This document shows, piece by piece, positions 51,354 to 62,448 of a DNA stretch of 64,000 nucleotides. Position 1 is the first letter of the stretch, and every line of letters starts with the position of its first letter. Under the pieces are notes generated by a model. It worked only from the letters and a program-made list of their open reading frames with translations. It ran no database searches and was not told the origin of the DNA. Location: positions 2,480,001 to 2,544,000 of the forward strand of contig NZ_JAUHQA010000001.1 in NCBI RefSeq assembly GCF_030418295.1, given 5' to 3'. Source of the stretch: Demequina muriae. GTDB lineage: Bacteria > Actinomycetota > Actinomycetes > Actinomycetales > Demequinaceae. Both the position numbers and the translations under genes were made by a program.

Positions 51354-52420
51354 GGCGATGGGACCTTCGGGTGATGTCGAGCGAAGTCCCAGGCGAATGC
51401 GCTGGCGTCCGGCCCGGCACGATCAGTGAAGAGTCCTACTCCGCTTGGGCCAGGCCACACGTGTCCCATCTCGTGCACGAGATACGACTCGATCAGCGAT
51501 GAACCGTCCGGCAGCGTCAAGGTGGTGTGGGTGAAGGCGTGCCTGTCGGCTTCTGCGGGAAGCCGTGCGCTGGTCTGGGCCAGACGCAGATCACCGTCGA
51601 GGAGCCCGTCCTCGACGAGGTCGCTGACCGCGGTCCAGTGCTCGACGAGGCGTGTCGCGACGACGGGTGGGACGACCTCATCCTCCTCGCCCTGGATGAC
51701 CAGCAGCGGGACCTGGCGCGCGCGATCACCCATCTGAGCCCACGCCTGGCGCGCCGTGTAGGTGGGCGGCGTGGTGTCGGGAGACTCGGGGTCCACCTGA
51801 TTCAGTCCGTACTCGCCCCCGGCCACGGAGGTGGCGGTCGCGAAGACGTCGGGATAGGTGGCGGCCAGGATCACCGCCGTCCCCGCACCAGATGAGGCGC
51901 CCGCGACATGAACATGGTCCGGATCTGCGTTGTACTCGTCGACGACCTCCCGAGCGACACCGGCAAGGAGAGCGGGCTCGCTGCCACCGCGATGCTGTTC
52001 GCGTGGATCGCCTGAGTTCCAGCAGTTGATCGCGTTGCGGAACAGCCGCTGCGTCGGGTAGACGACGATGAAGCCTTCGCGATCAGCAAGGTCGTTGAAC
52101 TGTGTTGTGCCCTTCATCGAGTTCCACCCGAATCCCGTCATTCCGCACCCGTGAATCGCCATCATCACCGGTAGCTGCGTCGAACTGTCCCAGTCCGGCG
52201 GAACGTGAACTTGGTAGCGCTGCGACCCCTCCGGTCCGGTGAAGGTGTGGTTGCGGTCGCCTTCCTCCATCCACCAAGGAAGGCCGTACTGGAACACGGC
52301 GGTGGCGGCGACCACGATCGCCACGAGCAGAGCGCCGGACAGGAGCCAGGACCATCGCCGCCGCCCGCCGGAACCGTCGAGTGACTGGTCCGGCCGGAGC
52401 GCGTCATCGTGGGCGGTCAC
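51350..52420 (-). CDS. membrane-anchored PHB-depolymerase/feruloyl-esterase-type hydrolase
   Basis: This 356 aa protein has an N-terminal transmembrane anchor (LLSGALLVAIVVAATAVF, near 26-43), then an extracytoplasmic esterase domain of the PhaC/LpqC type. It has PVMMAIHGCGMTGFGWN, the nucleophile elbow VAGASSGAGTAVIL, DEVVPPVVATRLVEHW and a late His in HEMGHVWPGPSG. It probably hydrolyses esters or polyesters outside the cell. It starts 3 bp after the export-protein stop and overlaps the GNAT start. Confidence 0.85.
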   Translation of the reverse strand: MTAHDDALRPDQSLDGSGGRRRWSWLLSGALLVAIVVAATAVFQYGLPWWMEEGDRNHTFTGPEGSQRYQVHVPPDWDSSTQLPVMMAIHGCGMTGFGWNSMKGTTQFNDLADREGFIVVYPTQRLFRNAINCWNSGDPREQHRGGSEPALLAGVAREVVDEYNADPDHVHVAGASSGAGTAVILAATYPDVFATATSVAGGEYGLNQVDPESPDTTPPTYTARQAWAQMGDRARQVPLLVIQGEEDEVVPPVVATRLVEHWTAVSDLVEDGLLDGDLRLAQTSARLPAEADRHAFTHTTLTLPDGSSLIESYLVHEMGHVWPGPSGVGLFTDRAGPDASAFAWDFARHHPKVPSP

Positions 52421-52423
52421 GGC

Positions 52424-53026
52424 TCACGTCGTCTCGACGAGCAGGGTGAGGGCTGCCCACACGGACACCGTGGCGAGACTGGTCCAGATCACGATGGCGA
52501 CGGCCTGCCATAGCAGGACCCACCGCCGAGGAGTGCCGCCGCCCACCAGGATCGCCGCCGTGAACTGGGTCGGGATGGCGAGTGGTCCGAGGATGCTCGC
52601 ACCGGGGACGCCGAAGCGGACCACCCACCGCTTGAAACGTTGCCGCCCCTTCGACTCGGGCGTCGGGGACGCTCGCTGTTCGCCCTGTTCTCCCTGTTCG
52701 TCCTGTTCGCCCTGATCGTCGTCGAGACCAGTCGGGCCACTACCACCGGCGGTCGCCGCGACTGAGATGCGTCGGCGGCCGACCACGGCTGTGCGGGCAC
52801 GCGACGTGACTGCGACGACCAGCAGCACGCACAGGAAATTCCCGCCGGCTGCGGCAGCGGCCGCGACGATCGGATGAAGACCGCCGACGACCCCGACGAT
52901 GGCGCCCCCCTCGCCCTCGATGAACGGGATCGCCGCCGCGAGCGCGACGACGAGGGGCTGGACGATGTCGGGCACGTCGGCGACCAGCATCTGAAAGCTG
53001 CTGATCGTCTCATCGATGGCGCTCAT
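52424..53026 (-). CDS. putative small multi-drug export family membrane protein
   Basis: This 200 aa protein follows a strong AAAGGAG site. Its helices (IVQPLVVALAAAIPFIEGEG, IVAAAAAAGGNFLCVLLVVAV, then two near the C-terminus) match the COG2426 family annotated as small multidrug export, whose substrate is unproven. Between the halves lies a hydrophilic loop with a short repeat, GEQDEQGEQGEQ. That loop looks slippage-prone and may vary between strains. It belongs to a minus-strand gene run from the chloroperoxidase-like hydrolase to glsA. Confidence 0.8.
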   Translation of the reverse strand: MSAIDETISSFQMLVADVPDIVQPLVVALAAAIPFIEGEGGAIVGVVGGLHPIVAAAAAAGGNFLCVLLVVAVTSRARTAVVGRRRISVAATAGGSGPTGLDDDQGEQDEQGEQGEQRASPTPESKGRQRFKRWVVRFGVPGASILGPLAIPTQFTAAILVGGGTPRRWVLLWQAVAIVIWTSLATVSVWAALTLLVETT

Positions 53027-53094
53027 ATCGAATCTCCTTTGGTGGTGGCCGAGGCCTGTCTCGGGTGCTGACGGGCTGGCGCCCAGCCGTGGGG

Positions 53095-54186
<1,092 letters not shown>

Positions 54187-54288
54187 TCACCTCGGACGTC
54201 CGGCAGGCGGTGCACAGGTGCGAGCGTTCCTCGCGGTTCACCCAGCACTGGCCGGCCGTCCTCGCTCATCGTGGAACGAGGTCTCACC

Positions 54289-55047
54289 ATGACAGTGCCC
54301 CGCCAGCGTGTGGCGATCATCACCGGAGCTGGAAGCGGCCACGGCATCGGCTTCGCCACGGCTCTCCTTCTCGGCGCCGCAGGCATGCGCGTGGTCGTGA
54401 CCTCGACGACCGACCGCATCTTCGATCGAGTCTCCCAATTGCGCGCAGCAGGAATCGACGCGCAGGGAGTGGTGGCCGATCTCCGGGACCGCAGCGGTGC
54501 TGACGCTGTCGCGGCCCGAGCGGCGAGCATCGATGGCCGTGTCGACGTGCTCGTCAACAACGCAGGCATGACTTCGGTTTCGGAGCGGGATCCCGCTGGC
54601 GCGATGTCTCGCTGGCAGGCGTCCTTGGAGCGCAATCTGAGCACGACATTCTTAATGACCAGCGCGGTGCTCGACGGCATGCGGTCCGCCCGCTACGGCC
54701 GCGTCGTCAATGTCTCGTCCGTGTCGGGACCAGTCGCCGCGTATCCCGGTGACGTCGCCTACCATGCGGCGAAGGCCGGAATGGTGGGGCTGACTCGAGC
54801 AGTGGCGATCGAAACCGCCTCCAGTGGGATCACTGTCAACGCCGTCGCACCTGGATGGATCGATACGGCGTCAGCGTCCGACCACGAGCGCCGCATGGGC
54901 GCGGCGAGCCCGGTCGGCCGTTCCGGCACCGCGGAGGAGGTCGCGTATGTGATCGCCATGCTCGCCGGAGAGGGTGCGTCGTACATCAGCGGGCAGTTGG
55001 TCATCGTCGACGGAGCGAACTCCGTCAGCGAGGAGCGCGGTCGCTGA
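54289..55047 (+). CDS. short-chain dehydrogenase/reductase (FabG-like)
   Basis: This 252 aa classical SDR has the cofactor site IITGAGSGHGIGFA (TGxxxGxG), NNAG in VDVLVNNAGMTS, catalytic Ser in VVNVSSVSG and the YxxxK pair in AYHAAKAGMVGLTRA; the C-terminal motif YISGQLVIVDGA is typical. It oxidises or reduces an alcohol or keto group with NAD(P)(H); the substrate is unknown. The ATG at 54289 gives the expected N-terminus. A MerR-type promoter lies about 115 bp upstream. Confidence 0.88.
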   Translation: MTVPRQRVAIITGAGSGHGIGFATALLLGAAGMRVVVTSTTDRIFDRVSQLRAAGIDAQGVVADLRDRSGADAVAARAASIDGRVDVLVNNAGMTSVSERDPAGAMSRWQASLERNLSTTFLMTSAVLDGMRSARYGRVVNVSSVSGPVAAYPGDVAYHAAKAGMVGLTRAVAIETASSGITVNAVAPGWIDTASASDHERRMGAASPVGRSGTAEEVAYVIAMLAGEGASYISGQLVIVDGANSVSEERGR

Positions 55048-55361
55048 GCCGTGCGACCAGCGCCGCCGGGTCTGCGAAGAGGACGGGACGGAGTCGCTTC
55101 GGTCGTGACGGTCTGCAAGTGGCGTGTGCCGAGCACGGAAGGTGCCGCCCTGGTCGCGGCTACGTGACTTCCACCGACGCGAAGGGCTCGTCACGAGCGC
55201 GAGGCTGGCGACATGGCCACCACACTCGCCGTCGAACCATCGGGAGCACGCAGGCTCCACGCCTCAGCGCTGACACCAGCGCGGCACAGCCGTAGCCCCG
55301 GTGTGATCCGGTTCACCAGGATGTCGCGCACCGCGGGCTACCCGAGTCGACGGAGGCACCG
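55048..55361. other. intergenic stretch without recognised features
   Basis: This 314 bp gap separates the SDR from the MerR-family gene. The six reading frames give only composition-driven shadows, and I see no RNA gene, repeat or clear terminator. A promoter for the MerR-family gene must lie here, but no hexamer pair stands out. Confidence 0.4.
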
Positions 55362-56183
55362 ATGACGTGGAGCACGCGGGAGCTCGCGGAGATGGCGGGC
55401 ACCACCGTGAACACGGTGCGGCACTATCACGCTCTCGGGCTGCTTGAACCGCCCAGCCGGACGTGCAACGGGTACAAGCAGTACGAGGTTCGGCACCTGG
55501 TCACGTTGACGAGGGTGCGGCGCCTTGCTGAACTGGGGGTTCCTCTCGCGCAGGTGGGAGCGATCGCCCTGCGAGCGGGTGCCGCTCCCAGCGCGCTGCT
55601 CCGCCTCGATGCAGAGCTCCGGTCCCACATCCGCACTCTCCGCCGCGCGAGGAAGGACATCGCCGCGATCGTTCGAGACCACGCACCTGCAGACAGTCCC
55701 CGAGGATTTGAACGCGTCGCATCGCAGCTGTCGGAGGCGGACCTGTCGTACTTGCACATCCTGACGCGTCTGCATGACGGCCATGAGTCCCTCTCCGTCC
55801 TGCGAGACATGATCGACACGGAGAGCCAGGAGGTCCGCGACCAACTCGGAGGCCTGCGGCTCGATGCGAGTGCCGCCTCGCGCCAACGCCTCGCAGAGCG
55901 GATGACGGCTGACGGTGCCCAGTGGCGCTCTCCGACTCGTCCGTGGCTCGGTTCACGCACCGAGACCCAGCGTGAACGGGACGTCCCCATGGATCGCATT
56001 CTGGACGAAGCACTGACCGAGCTCTACACCCCCGCACAGCGAGATGTCCTCATGCGTGCCGACGCAGTGTGCACACGCTTGCCGGCTCGCGCCTCGAGGC
56101 TGCCGAGCCGGATCGAGGACACCGACTCCCAGCAGTCCAGCCGCTCGGCCGAGCAGTGGCTCGCGCCTGCAGGTGGTGCATGA
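55362..56183 (+). CDS. MerR family transcriptional regulator
   Basis: This 273 aa regulator has an N-terminal winged helix-turn-helix (residues 4-70): STRELAEMAGTTVNTVRHYH, LGLLEPPSR, YKQYEVRHL and LTRVRRLAELGVPLAQVGAI. A helical effector domain follows, longer than in metal-sensing MerR proteins, and there is no cysteine cluster, so it probably senses an organic compound. The C-terminal ~40 residues are polar and likely disordered. It is a candidate activator of the SDR promoter at 54143. Confidence 0.88.
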   Translation: MTWSTRELAEMAGTTVNTVRHYHALGLLEPPSRTCNGYKQYEVRHLVTLTRVRRLAELGVPLAQVGAIALRAGAAPSALLRLDAELRSHIRTLRRARKDIAAIVRDHAPADSPRGFERVASQLSEADLSYLHILTRLHDGHESLSVLRDMIDTESQEVRDQLGGLRLDASAASRQRLAERMTADGAQWRSPTRPWLGSRTETQRERDVPMDRILDEALTELYTPAQRDVLMRADAVCTRLPARASRLPSRIEDTDSQQSSRSAEQWLAPAGGA

Positions 56184-56287
56184 ACCCGGTCCACCTGCGC
56201 CGCGCCGCGCGACACCGGGCACCGCGATGAGTGCCAACCGCGGCAAGCGGTCGACGGCGACACTCGAGAAGCCACGGGAGAGAGACC

Positions 56288-56462
56288 ATGAGCGCCACCA
56301 TCACGGCGACAACCGACATCGACGCGCCTGGTGCACAGCGAGACGTTCTCGGGCGTCTTCGTCCCCGTGATGAAGGGCGTGGCGAAGGACAGCGAGTCAG
56401 GGTTCCAGGCATTCAAGGAGGCGGTGAAGCGACGAGCGGAGAGTCCGCTCGACCGTCGCTGA
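56288..56462 (+). pseudogene. SRPBCC-family gene scar (internal deletion and frameshift)
   Basis: The ATG at 56288 starts MSATITATTDIDAP, a common N-terminus of SRPBCC (polyketide cyclase-like) proteins. Shortly after, a different frame carries the family's C-terminus, HSETFSGVFVPVMKGVAKDS then FQAFKEAVKRRAE, ending at the TGA at 56460-56462. The middle of the domain is missing and the two parts are out of frame, with the junction near 56325-56335. A deletion of most of an SRPBCC gene explains this. The rest of the 56184-56566 gap shows no gene. Confidence 0.65.
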
Positions 56463-56566
56463 GAGCTGTCCTGTGGCGGCCATGACTTGATGGGCCACCA
56501 TCGCGCGACGACTCAGGGCCAGGTACCTTGATGTGTACCAACTTGGGGCCGTGATGGGAGCACAAG

Positions 56567-59332
56567 GTGGCAGATCTCGTCGGCCGCAGCTCAGAGGCCG
56601 CAGTACTCGAGAAGTGCCTGATGCTGGCTCGAACCGGGCGCAGTGGCTCACTCCTTGTGCGTGGCGAAGCCGGGATCGGAAAGACGGCTGTCCTGGAGCA
56701 CACCCAACAGGCGGCACGTGCAGCAGGCTTTCGCGTCGTGACGTCAGTGGGTGTCGAGTCCGAGTCGCAGTTCGCGTTCGCTGGACTTCACCAGCTCTGC
56801 GGATCGCTTCTGGACCATCGCGACGCGCTGCCCGAGCCACTGAAGGTGGCTCTCGGCGTGGTCTTCGGACTCCACGGTGGTCCCGCCCCGGATCGATTCC
56901 TGGTGGGACTGGCTGTTCTGAACCTGCTCGCCGAGGTCGCGGAGGAACGGCCGTTGCTGTGCCTCGTCGACGATGCCCAATGGCTGGATGAGTCATCGGC
57001 ACAGGTCCTCGCATTCGTGGCTCGACGATTGGGAGCCGAGAGGCTGGCCCTCATCGTCGGGGTGCGCGACGCCAACGGGGGCGAATGCCCTCCCTTCACC
57101 GGGCTGCCGGTACTGCGCCTGGAAGGTCTCGCCGACGACGATGCGCGGGAGCTCCTGTCCGTCGCCGTCCACACACCCCTGGATGAACGAGTGCGGGACC
57201 GGATCGTCGCCGAGGCCCGTGGCAACCCGCTGGCACTGTTGGAACTGCCTCGCAGCGTGAGTCCGGAGCGGTCGGCTGGCGGGTTCGAGCTGCCGCACGT
57301 GGCCAGCGTCCCGCAACGCATCGAAGAGACCTTTCGCAGCCGTTCGGACATGCTCCCCGAGGACACGCAGCTGTTGCTGCTGGTCGCGGCGTCTGACCAG
57401 ACCGGTGACGCCGCGCTGCTGTGGCGCGCGGCCGCCAGCTTGGGCCTTGCCGCAGAGGCGCTCGAGCCCGCGAAGCTGGCCGGACTGCTGGAGATCGACT
57501 CACGAGTGCGGTTTCGTCACCCGCTGGTGCGCTCAGCGGTGTACCAGGCAGCAAAGCCTCAGGACCTTCGCCGCGCGCACGAGGCTCTGGCCGCTGTCAC
57601 CGACCCCGAACGAGACCCAGACCGACGTGCCTGGCATCAAGCACAGGCGGTGCTGGGCGCGGATGAGGACGTCGCCCTGGCACTCGAGCGTTCGGCCGGT
57701 CGGGCACGAGCCCGCGGGGGCGCCGCGGCGTCGGCCGCGTTCCTGGAGCGAGCGACCGAGGTGACGGATGCTCCGTCAGATCGGGCCCGTCGGGCCCTGG
57801 AGGCCGCCCATGCCAAATACGAAGCGGGCGTCCCTGCGTCGGCGCTCGAGCTGCTCGCCATCGCGGCCGCCGGGCCGCTCGAACCGCGACAGCGGGCTCG
57901 CGTCGAGCTGTTGCGCGCCCAGGTGGCGTTCCATCTGACGCGCGCCGGCGACGTGCCGAGGATGCTTGTGAAGACCGCTAGAACGCTCGCGCCGCTGGAC
58001 GCATCGCTCTCCCGCGAGACCTACCTGCATGCCCTGGAGGCCGCGATCATCACCGGCGGGCCCAGTGCACGAGATGTCGCTGCCCTCGCCAGCGACGCGC
58101 CCTCGCCACCTGGTTCGCCGGTGCCGGCGGACCAGTTGCTCGCCGGTCTGGTGAGGGCGTACACGGAAGGGTATGAGCCAGGAGGGCCCGACCTGCGGCG
58201 CGCGCTTGAGGCCTTTCGGGAGGACGACCCTACGGCCGACACCGACGACGGTCGCTCCGGCCGCCGCTGGCTGTGGTTGGCCAGCCGTACCGCGGCGACT
58301 CTCTTCGACGACGAGTTGGTCGATGTGCTGACGACTCGCAACGTGCGGCTCTCTCGCCAAGCGGGCGCGCTTGCCACACTGCCAGCCGCGCTCGCCTCGT
58401 CGTCCATCGCGCTGGCGCTCTTCGGTCGGCTCCCGCAGGCCCACGAGCTGGCGACCGAGGAGACTGAGATCAGGTTGGCCACAGGAGCTGAGCCGCTGCA
58501 CCATCATGCCCAACTGTTCGTCGCCGGTTGGCAAGGGCGACGTGCTGAGACCGTCGAGCTCCACGACACGAGCGTGCGGCAGCTGACCGCGCAAGGTCAG
58601 GCCGCGGGCCTGTCCAGCGCGCAATACGCGTTGGCAGTGCTGCATAACGGACTCGGCGACTATGCGAGCGCGCTCTCCGCCGCGGAGGGAGCGTGCGATG
58701 GCGACGAACCTTCGCACCACTACTTGTCTCTCTTCGAGGTCCTGGCTCTGGCCGAGGGTGTCGAGGCCGCCACGCGCGTCGGCGAGACGGAGCGAGCCCT
58801 TGCTGCTGCGCAACAGTTCGAATCACGCGCACGCGCAAGCGCCACGGCGTGGGCGCTTGGCATGGCGGCGAGGTCGCGCGCGCTCGTCAGCACCGGGTCC
58901 GTGGCGGAGGGTCTGTACCGCGAAGCGATCGAGCAGCTCGGAAAGAGTCGGGTGCGCTCCTACCTTGCCCGCACCCACCTCGTCTACGGTGAGTGGCTTC
59001 GCCGCGAGGGTCGCCGAAGAGATGCCCGCGAGCAGCTCCGTGCGGCTCACCGACTCCTCGCCGAGATGGGCGCTGACGCGTTCGCCACCCGTGCCGCGAG
59101 CGAGCTCAGAGCGACTGGCGAGCACCCACGCGCTCGAACAGCGCAGCCCACCGACGAGCTCACTGCCCAGGAGCAGCACGTTGCACGCCTGGTGGCCACC
59201 GGGGCGACGTCACGCGAAGTCGGCGCACAGCTGTTCCTGAGCCCTCGCACCATCGAGGCCCACCTGCGCAGCATCTTTCGCAAGCTCGGGATCAGCTCGC
59301 GCCGCGAACTCCGGAAGATCTACCGGCCCTGA
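56567..59332 (+). CDS. large LuxR-family regulator with AAA ATPase domain
   Basis: This 921 aa protein of the LAL/MalT-like type starts at a GTG. The N-terminus is a P-loop ATPase (VGRSSEAAVLEKCL, Walker A VRGEAGIGKT at ~32-41, Walker B LLCLVDDAQWLDE). A long helical, TPR-like central region follows, and a C-terminal LuxR helix-turn-helix (LTAQEQHVARLVATGATSRE then LSPRTIEAHL). Such proteins act as signal-dependent activators; the signal and targets are unknown. Its position between the SRPBCC scar and an NAD(P)-binding protein suggests local control of redox or hydrolytic genes, but this is inference. Confidence 0.9.
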   Translation: MADLVGRSSEAAVLEKCLMLARTGRSGSLLVRGEAGIGKTAVLEHTQQAARAAGFRVVTSVGVESESQFAFAGLHQLCGSLLDHRDALPEPLKVALGVVFGLHGGPAPDRFLVGLAVLNLLAEVAEERPLLCLVDDAQWLDESSAQVLAFVARRLGAERLALIVGVRDANGGECPPFTGLPVLRLEGLADDDARELLSVAVHTPLDERVRDRIVAEARGNPLALLELPRSVSPERSAGGFELPHVASVPQRIEETFRSRSDMLPEDTQLLLLVAASDQTGDAALLWRAAASLGLAAEALEPAKLAGLLEIDSRVRFRHPLVRSAVYQAAKPQDLRRAHEALAAVTDPERDPDRRAWHQAQAVLGADEDVALALERSAGRARARGGAAASAAFLERATEVTDAPSDRARRALEAAHAKYEAGVPASALELLAIAAAGPLEPRQRARVELLRAQVAFHLTRAGDVPRMLVKTARTLAPLDASLSRETYLHALEAAIITGGPSARDVAALASDAPSPPGSPVPADQLLAGLVRAYTEGYEPGGPDLRRALEAFREDDPTADTDDGRSGRRWLWLASRTAATLFDDELVDVLTTRNVRLSRQAGALATLPAALASSSIALALFGRLPQAHELATEETEIRLATGAEPLHHHAQLFVAGWQGRRAETVELHDTSVRQLTAQGQAAGLSSAQYALAVLHNGLGDYASALSAAEGACDGDEPSHHYLSLFEVLALAEGVEAATRVGETERALAAAQQFESRARASATAWALGMAARSRALVSTGSVAEGLYREAIEQLGKSRVRSYLARTHLVYGEWLRREGRRRDAREQLRAAHRLLAEMGADAFATRAASELRATGEHPRARTAQPTDELTAQEQHVARLVATGATSREVGAQLFLSPRTIEAHLRSIFRKLGISSRRELRKIYRP

Positions 59333-59568
59333 TCGCTCTGGCACCGCGGCACGGAAGATCGGTGCCTGTCACCGACGCGACGGACGAGCGTCCACGGCCA
59401 CGCTTGCCTCATGCGTCGGCACGATTCCACTCCGTCTGTCGGCGTGGCACGCGCCGTCCCTCGCACGACGGCGGTGGCCACGGCACCCCGGGCAAGCGTG
59501 CAGGCAGCATCGCTGGAGTCGAGTGCCCGCGGTGTGACGGTCATCCAATCGGAGCAAGGGGCACCCCG

Positions 59569-60288
59569 ATGAGGGTCTTCATCATCGGCATCACCGGAGC
59601 CGTGGGCAGCCGGTTGGCTGGCGCACTGATCGAACGCGGCGACGTCGTGGTCGGGCTGGTGCGTCGCAGTCAGCAGAGGCGAGAGCTGGCGGCCCGCGGC
59701 GTGGAGGTTCATGTGGCTGAACTGACACGCCTGACGGCAGAATCGCTGGCCCGGATGCTGGCCGGTGCCGATGCGGTGGTGTACGCGGCCGGGTCCAATG
59801 GCGGGACGAGAGAATCCACGGCGGCCGTGGACGGCGAAGCAGTGATCACTGCCATGGAGGCGGTCCTGCTGGCCGGTGTGGGGCGTTTCGCGCTGGTGTC
59901 CGTGCTGCCTGAGGCCGGGCGGGGCGAGCAGCTCGGTGACGATGTGGAGTTCTACTTCGCGGTGAAGAAGCTGATCGAGGTGATGGTCAGCATGACCGAT
60001 GTGGACTGGCTGATACTGCGCCCATCGCTGCTCGTCGACCGCGTCGGGTCAGGGCTGATCTCGCTCGGACCGGCGCAGCCCAACGACGAGATCTCACGTG
60101 CAGACGTCGCCGAGACGCTGGCGGAGCTGCTCCATGAGCCTCGGATCCGCAGGCGCATCCTTGAGGTCACCGAAGGCTCGACGCCGATCGCGTGGGCGGT
60201 GCTGGCCAACGTGCTTGGCGACGAGGGCACTTCCGCCTCCGACGGGTTCGAGGACAGCGAGCTCGACGGGGGCCAGGGCCACGACTGA
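59569..60288 (+). CDS. NAD(P)-binding atypical SDR/epimerase-like protein
   Basis: This 239 aa protein has an N-terminal Rossmann motif FIIGITGAVGSRLAGALIER (GxxGxxG-like), VVYAAGSNGG and a C-terminal part with DWLILRPSLLVD, features of the atypical SDR / NmrA-like group that includes NAD(P)H-binding sensors and reductases. The classic YxxxK is replaced by FYFAVKK. ATG at 59569 after GGAGCAAGGGG. The substrate is unknown. About 235 bp separate it from the LuxR gene without recognised features. Confidence 0.8.
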   Translation: MRVFIIGITGAVGSRLAGALIERGDVVVGLVRRSQQRRELAARGVEVHVAELTRLTAESLARMLAGADAVVYAAGSNGGTRESTAAVDGEAVITAMEAVLLAGVGRFALVSVLPEAGRGEQLGDDVEFYFAVKKLIEVMVSMTDVDWLILRPSLLVDRVGSGLISLGPAQPNDEISRADVAETLAELLHEPRIRRRILEVTEGSTPIAWAVLANVLGDEGTSASDGFEDSELDGGQGHD

Positions 60289-60451
60289 CGCGGTGGCATC
60301 AGTCGAGTCAGGCGTCTCTCGCGATCGAGAGATCGTGCCCGGTGGGCGCGCGGGCGTGGGTGTCCGCCCGCATGTCGGTAGCATCGTCGGGTGACGGACG
60401 TGTGCTGGGGCGCGCGACGCAGACAACCGCACGAACCCGAGGAGATCACCG

Positions 60452-62443
60452 GTGCCCACCATCAACCTGACCGTCGACGGCGACCAGCGACAGGCCGACG
60501 CGACGACGACGGGCACCGACCTGTTCGGCGAGCGCCGCGAAGTTCTCGTGATGCGCGTCGACGGCGAGCTGTGGGACCTGTCCCGCGAGCTCCACGACGG
60601 CGCCACCGTCGAGGCCGTCATCATCGACGAGCCTGACGGCCTCATGGTGCTGCGCCACTCGACCGCGCACGTGCTCGCGCAGGCGGTCCAGCAGGCGCAC
60701 CCCGATGCGAAGCTGGGCGTGGGCCCGCCGATCGAGAACGGCTTCTACTACGACTTCGACGTCGAGGAGCCGTTCACGCCCGAGGATCTCAAGAAGCTCG
60801 AGAAGGCGATGCAGCGCATCGTCAAGGAGGGCCAGGCGTTCGTGCGACGCGACGTGACGCGCGAGGAGGCGCTTGCCGAGCTCTCTCACGAGCCCTACAA
60901 GTGCGAGCTCCTCAGCCACGAGGCCGACGGGGCCGAGGGCGCCTCGGTCGAGATCGGCGACGGCGACATCACCATCTACGACAACGTGCGACGTGGTGGC
61001 GAGGTCGCGTGGAAGGACCTGTGCCGCGGCCCCCACGTGCCGAGCACCAAGCTGCTCGCGAACGGCTGGTCGCTGATGCGCTCGGCCGCCGCGTACTGGA
61101 AGGGCTCCGAGAAGAACCCTCAGCTGCAGCGCGTGTACGGCACCGCGTGGCCCACCAAGGAGGAGCTCACCGCCTACAAGGAGAGGCTTGCCGAGGCCGA
61201 GCGTCGCGACCACCGCCGCTTGGGGGCCGAGCTCGACCTGTTCTCGTTCCCTGAGCAGATCGGCTCGGGGCTGGCGGTGTTCCATCCCAAGGGCGGCATC
61301 ATCCGCCACGAGATGGAGGAGTACTCGCGCCAGCGCCACCTCGAATCCGGGTACGAGTTCGTCTACACGCCGCACGCGACCAAGGCCCAGCTGTTCGAGA
61401 CCTCGGGCCACCTCGACTGGTACGCCGACGGCATGTACCCGCCCATGCAGATGGACGAGGAGCGCGACGAGGCAGGCAACGTCACCAAGCAGGGCCAGGA
61501 CTACTACCTGAAGCCCATGAACTGCCCCATGCACAACCTCATCTTCGACGCCCGCGGGCGCTCGTATCGCGAGCTGCCGATCCGGCTCTTCGAGTTCGGC
61601 ACCGTGTACCGGTATGAGAAGTCGGGAGTGGTGCACGGCCTCACCCGTGCGCGTGGCTTCACGCAGGATGACGCCCACATCTACTGCACCCGCGAGCAGA
61701 TGAAGGACGAGCTGAACGGTCTGCTCACCTTCGTGCTCGACCTTCTCAAGGACTACGGGCTCGATGACTTCTATCTGGAGCTGTCGACCCGCAACCCCGA
61801 GAAGTCCGTGGGCTCGGAGGAGATCTGGGACGAGGCGACGGAGACCCTGCGCGAGGTCGCTGAGGGATCCGGGCTGGAGCTCGTGCCGGACCCGGGCGGC
61901 GCGGCGTTCTATGGGCCGAAGATCTCGGTCCAGACGCGCGACGCCATCGGCCGCTCGTGGCAGATGTCGACCATCCAGCTCGATTTCAACCTGCCGGAGC
62001 GGTTCGAACTCGAGTACACCGCCTCGGACAACAGCCGCCAGCGGCCCGTGATGATCCACCGTGCGCTGTTCGGCTCGATCGAGCGGTTCTTCGCGATCCT
62101 CACGGAGCACTACGCCGGCGCCTTCCCTGTATGGCTCGCACCCGTGCAGGTGCGTGCGATCCCGGTCGCCGATGCGTTCGACGACTACCTCTCTGACGTC
62201 GTCTCCCAGTTGCGTGCGCACGGCATCCGCGCTGAGCTCGACGCCTCCGACGAGCGGTTCCCCAAGAAGATCCGCTCGGCATCGAAGGAGAAGATTCCGT
62301 TCGTCCTCATCGCTGGCGGCGAGGACGCCGATGCCGGCGCGGTCTCGTTCCGGCTGCGCGACGGCAGCCAGGACAACGGGGTGCCGGTGGCCGATGCGGT
62401 CGCGCGCATCGTCGAGGCCGTCCGGACCAAGGCGCAGGTGTAG
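60452..62443 (+). CDS. thrS: threonine-tRNA ligase
   Basis: This enzyme charges tRNA-Thr with threonine. The 663 aa product has an N-terminal TGS domain, the editing-domain motif [16 protein letters not shown] (motif HxxxH), the class II catalytic core with [11 protein letters not shown] (zinc-binding Cys) and motif 3 region [15 protein letters not shown], and a C-terminal anticodon-binding domain. GTG start at 60452. No T-box leader is evident in the ~160 bp upstream. It heads the thrS-HIT-pgsA-acyltransferase operon known from mycobacteria. Confidence 0.96.
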   Translation: MPTINLTVDGDQRQADATTTGTDLFGERREVLVMRVDGELWDLSRELHDGATVEAVIIDEPDGLMVLRHSTAHVLAQAVQQAHPDAKLGVGPPIENGFYYDFDVEEPFTPEDLKKLEKAMQRIVKEGQAFVRRDVTREEALAELSHEPYKCELLSHEADGAEGASVEIGDGDITIYDNVRRGGEVAWKDLCRGPHVPSTKLLANGWSLMRSAAAYWKGSEKNPQLQRVYGTAWPTKEELTAYKERLAEAERRDHRRLGAELDLFSFPEQIGSGLAVFHPKGGIIRHEMEEYSRQRHLESGYEFVYTPHATKAQLFETSGHLDWYADGMYPPMQMDEERDEAGNVTKQGQDYYLKPMNCPMHNLIFDARGRSYRELPIRLFEFGTVYRYEKSGVVHGLTRARGFTQDDAHIYCTREQMKDELNGLLTFVLDLLKDYGLDDFYLELSTRNPEKSVGSEEIWDEATETLREVAEGSGLELVPDPGGAAFYGPKISVQTRDAIGRSWQMSTIQLDFNLPERFELEYTASDNSRQRPVMIHRALFGSIERFFAILTEHYAGAFPVWLAPVQVRAIPVADAFDDYLSDVVSQLRAHGIRAELDASDERFPKKIRSASKEKIPFVLIAGGEDADAGAVSFRLRDGSQDNGVPVADAVARIVEAVRTKAQV

Positions 62444-62448
62444 ACCCG

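Noticed and set aside
60289-60451. T-box leader before thrS
   Set aside because: No T-box sequence (TGGNACCGCG-like) or anti-terminator arrangement is visible in the leader.
60446-62221. Long minus-strand frame opposite thrS
   Set aside because: A complete threonine-tRNA ligase occupies the other strand; the antisense product has shadow-like composition and no start signal.
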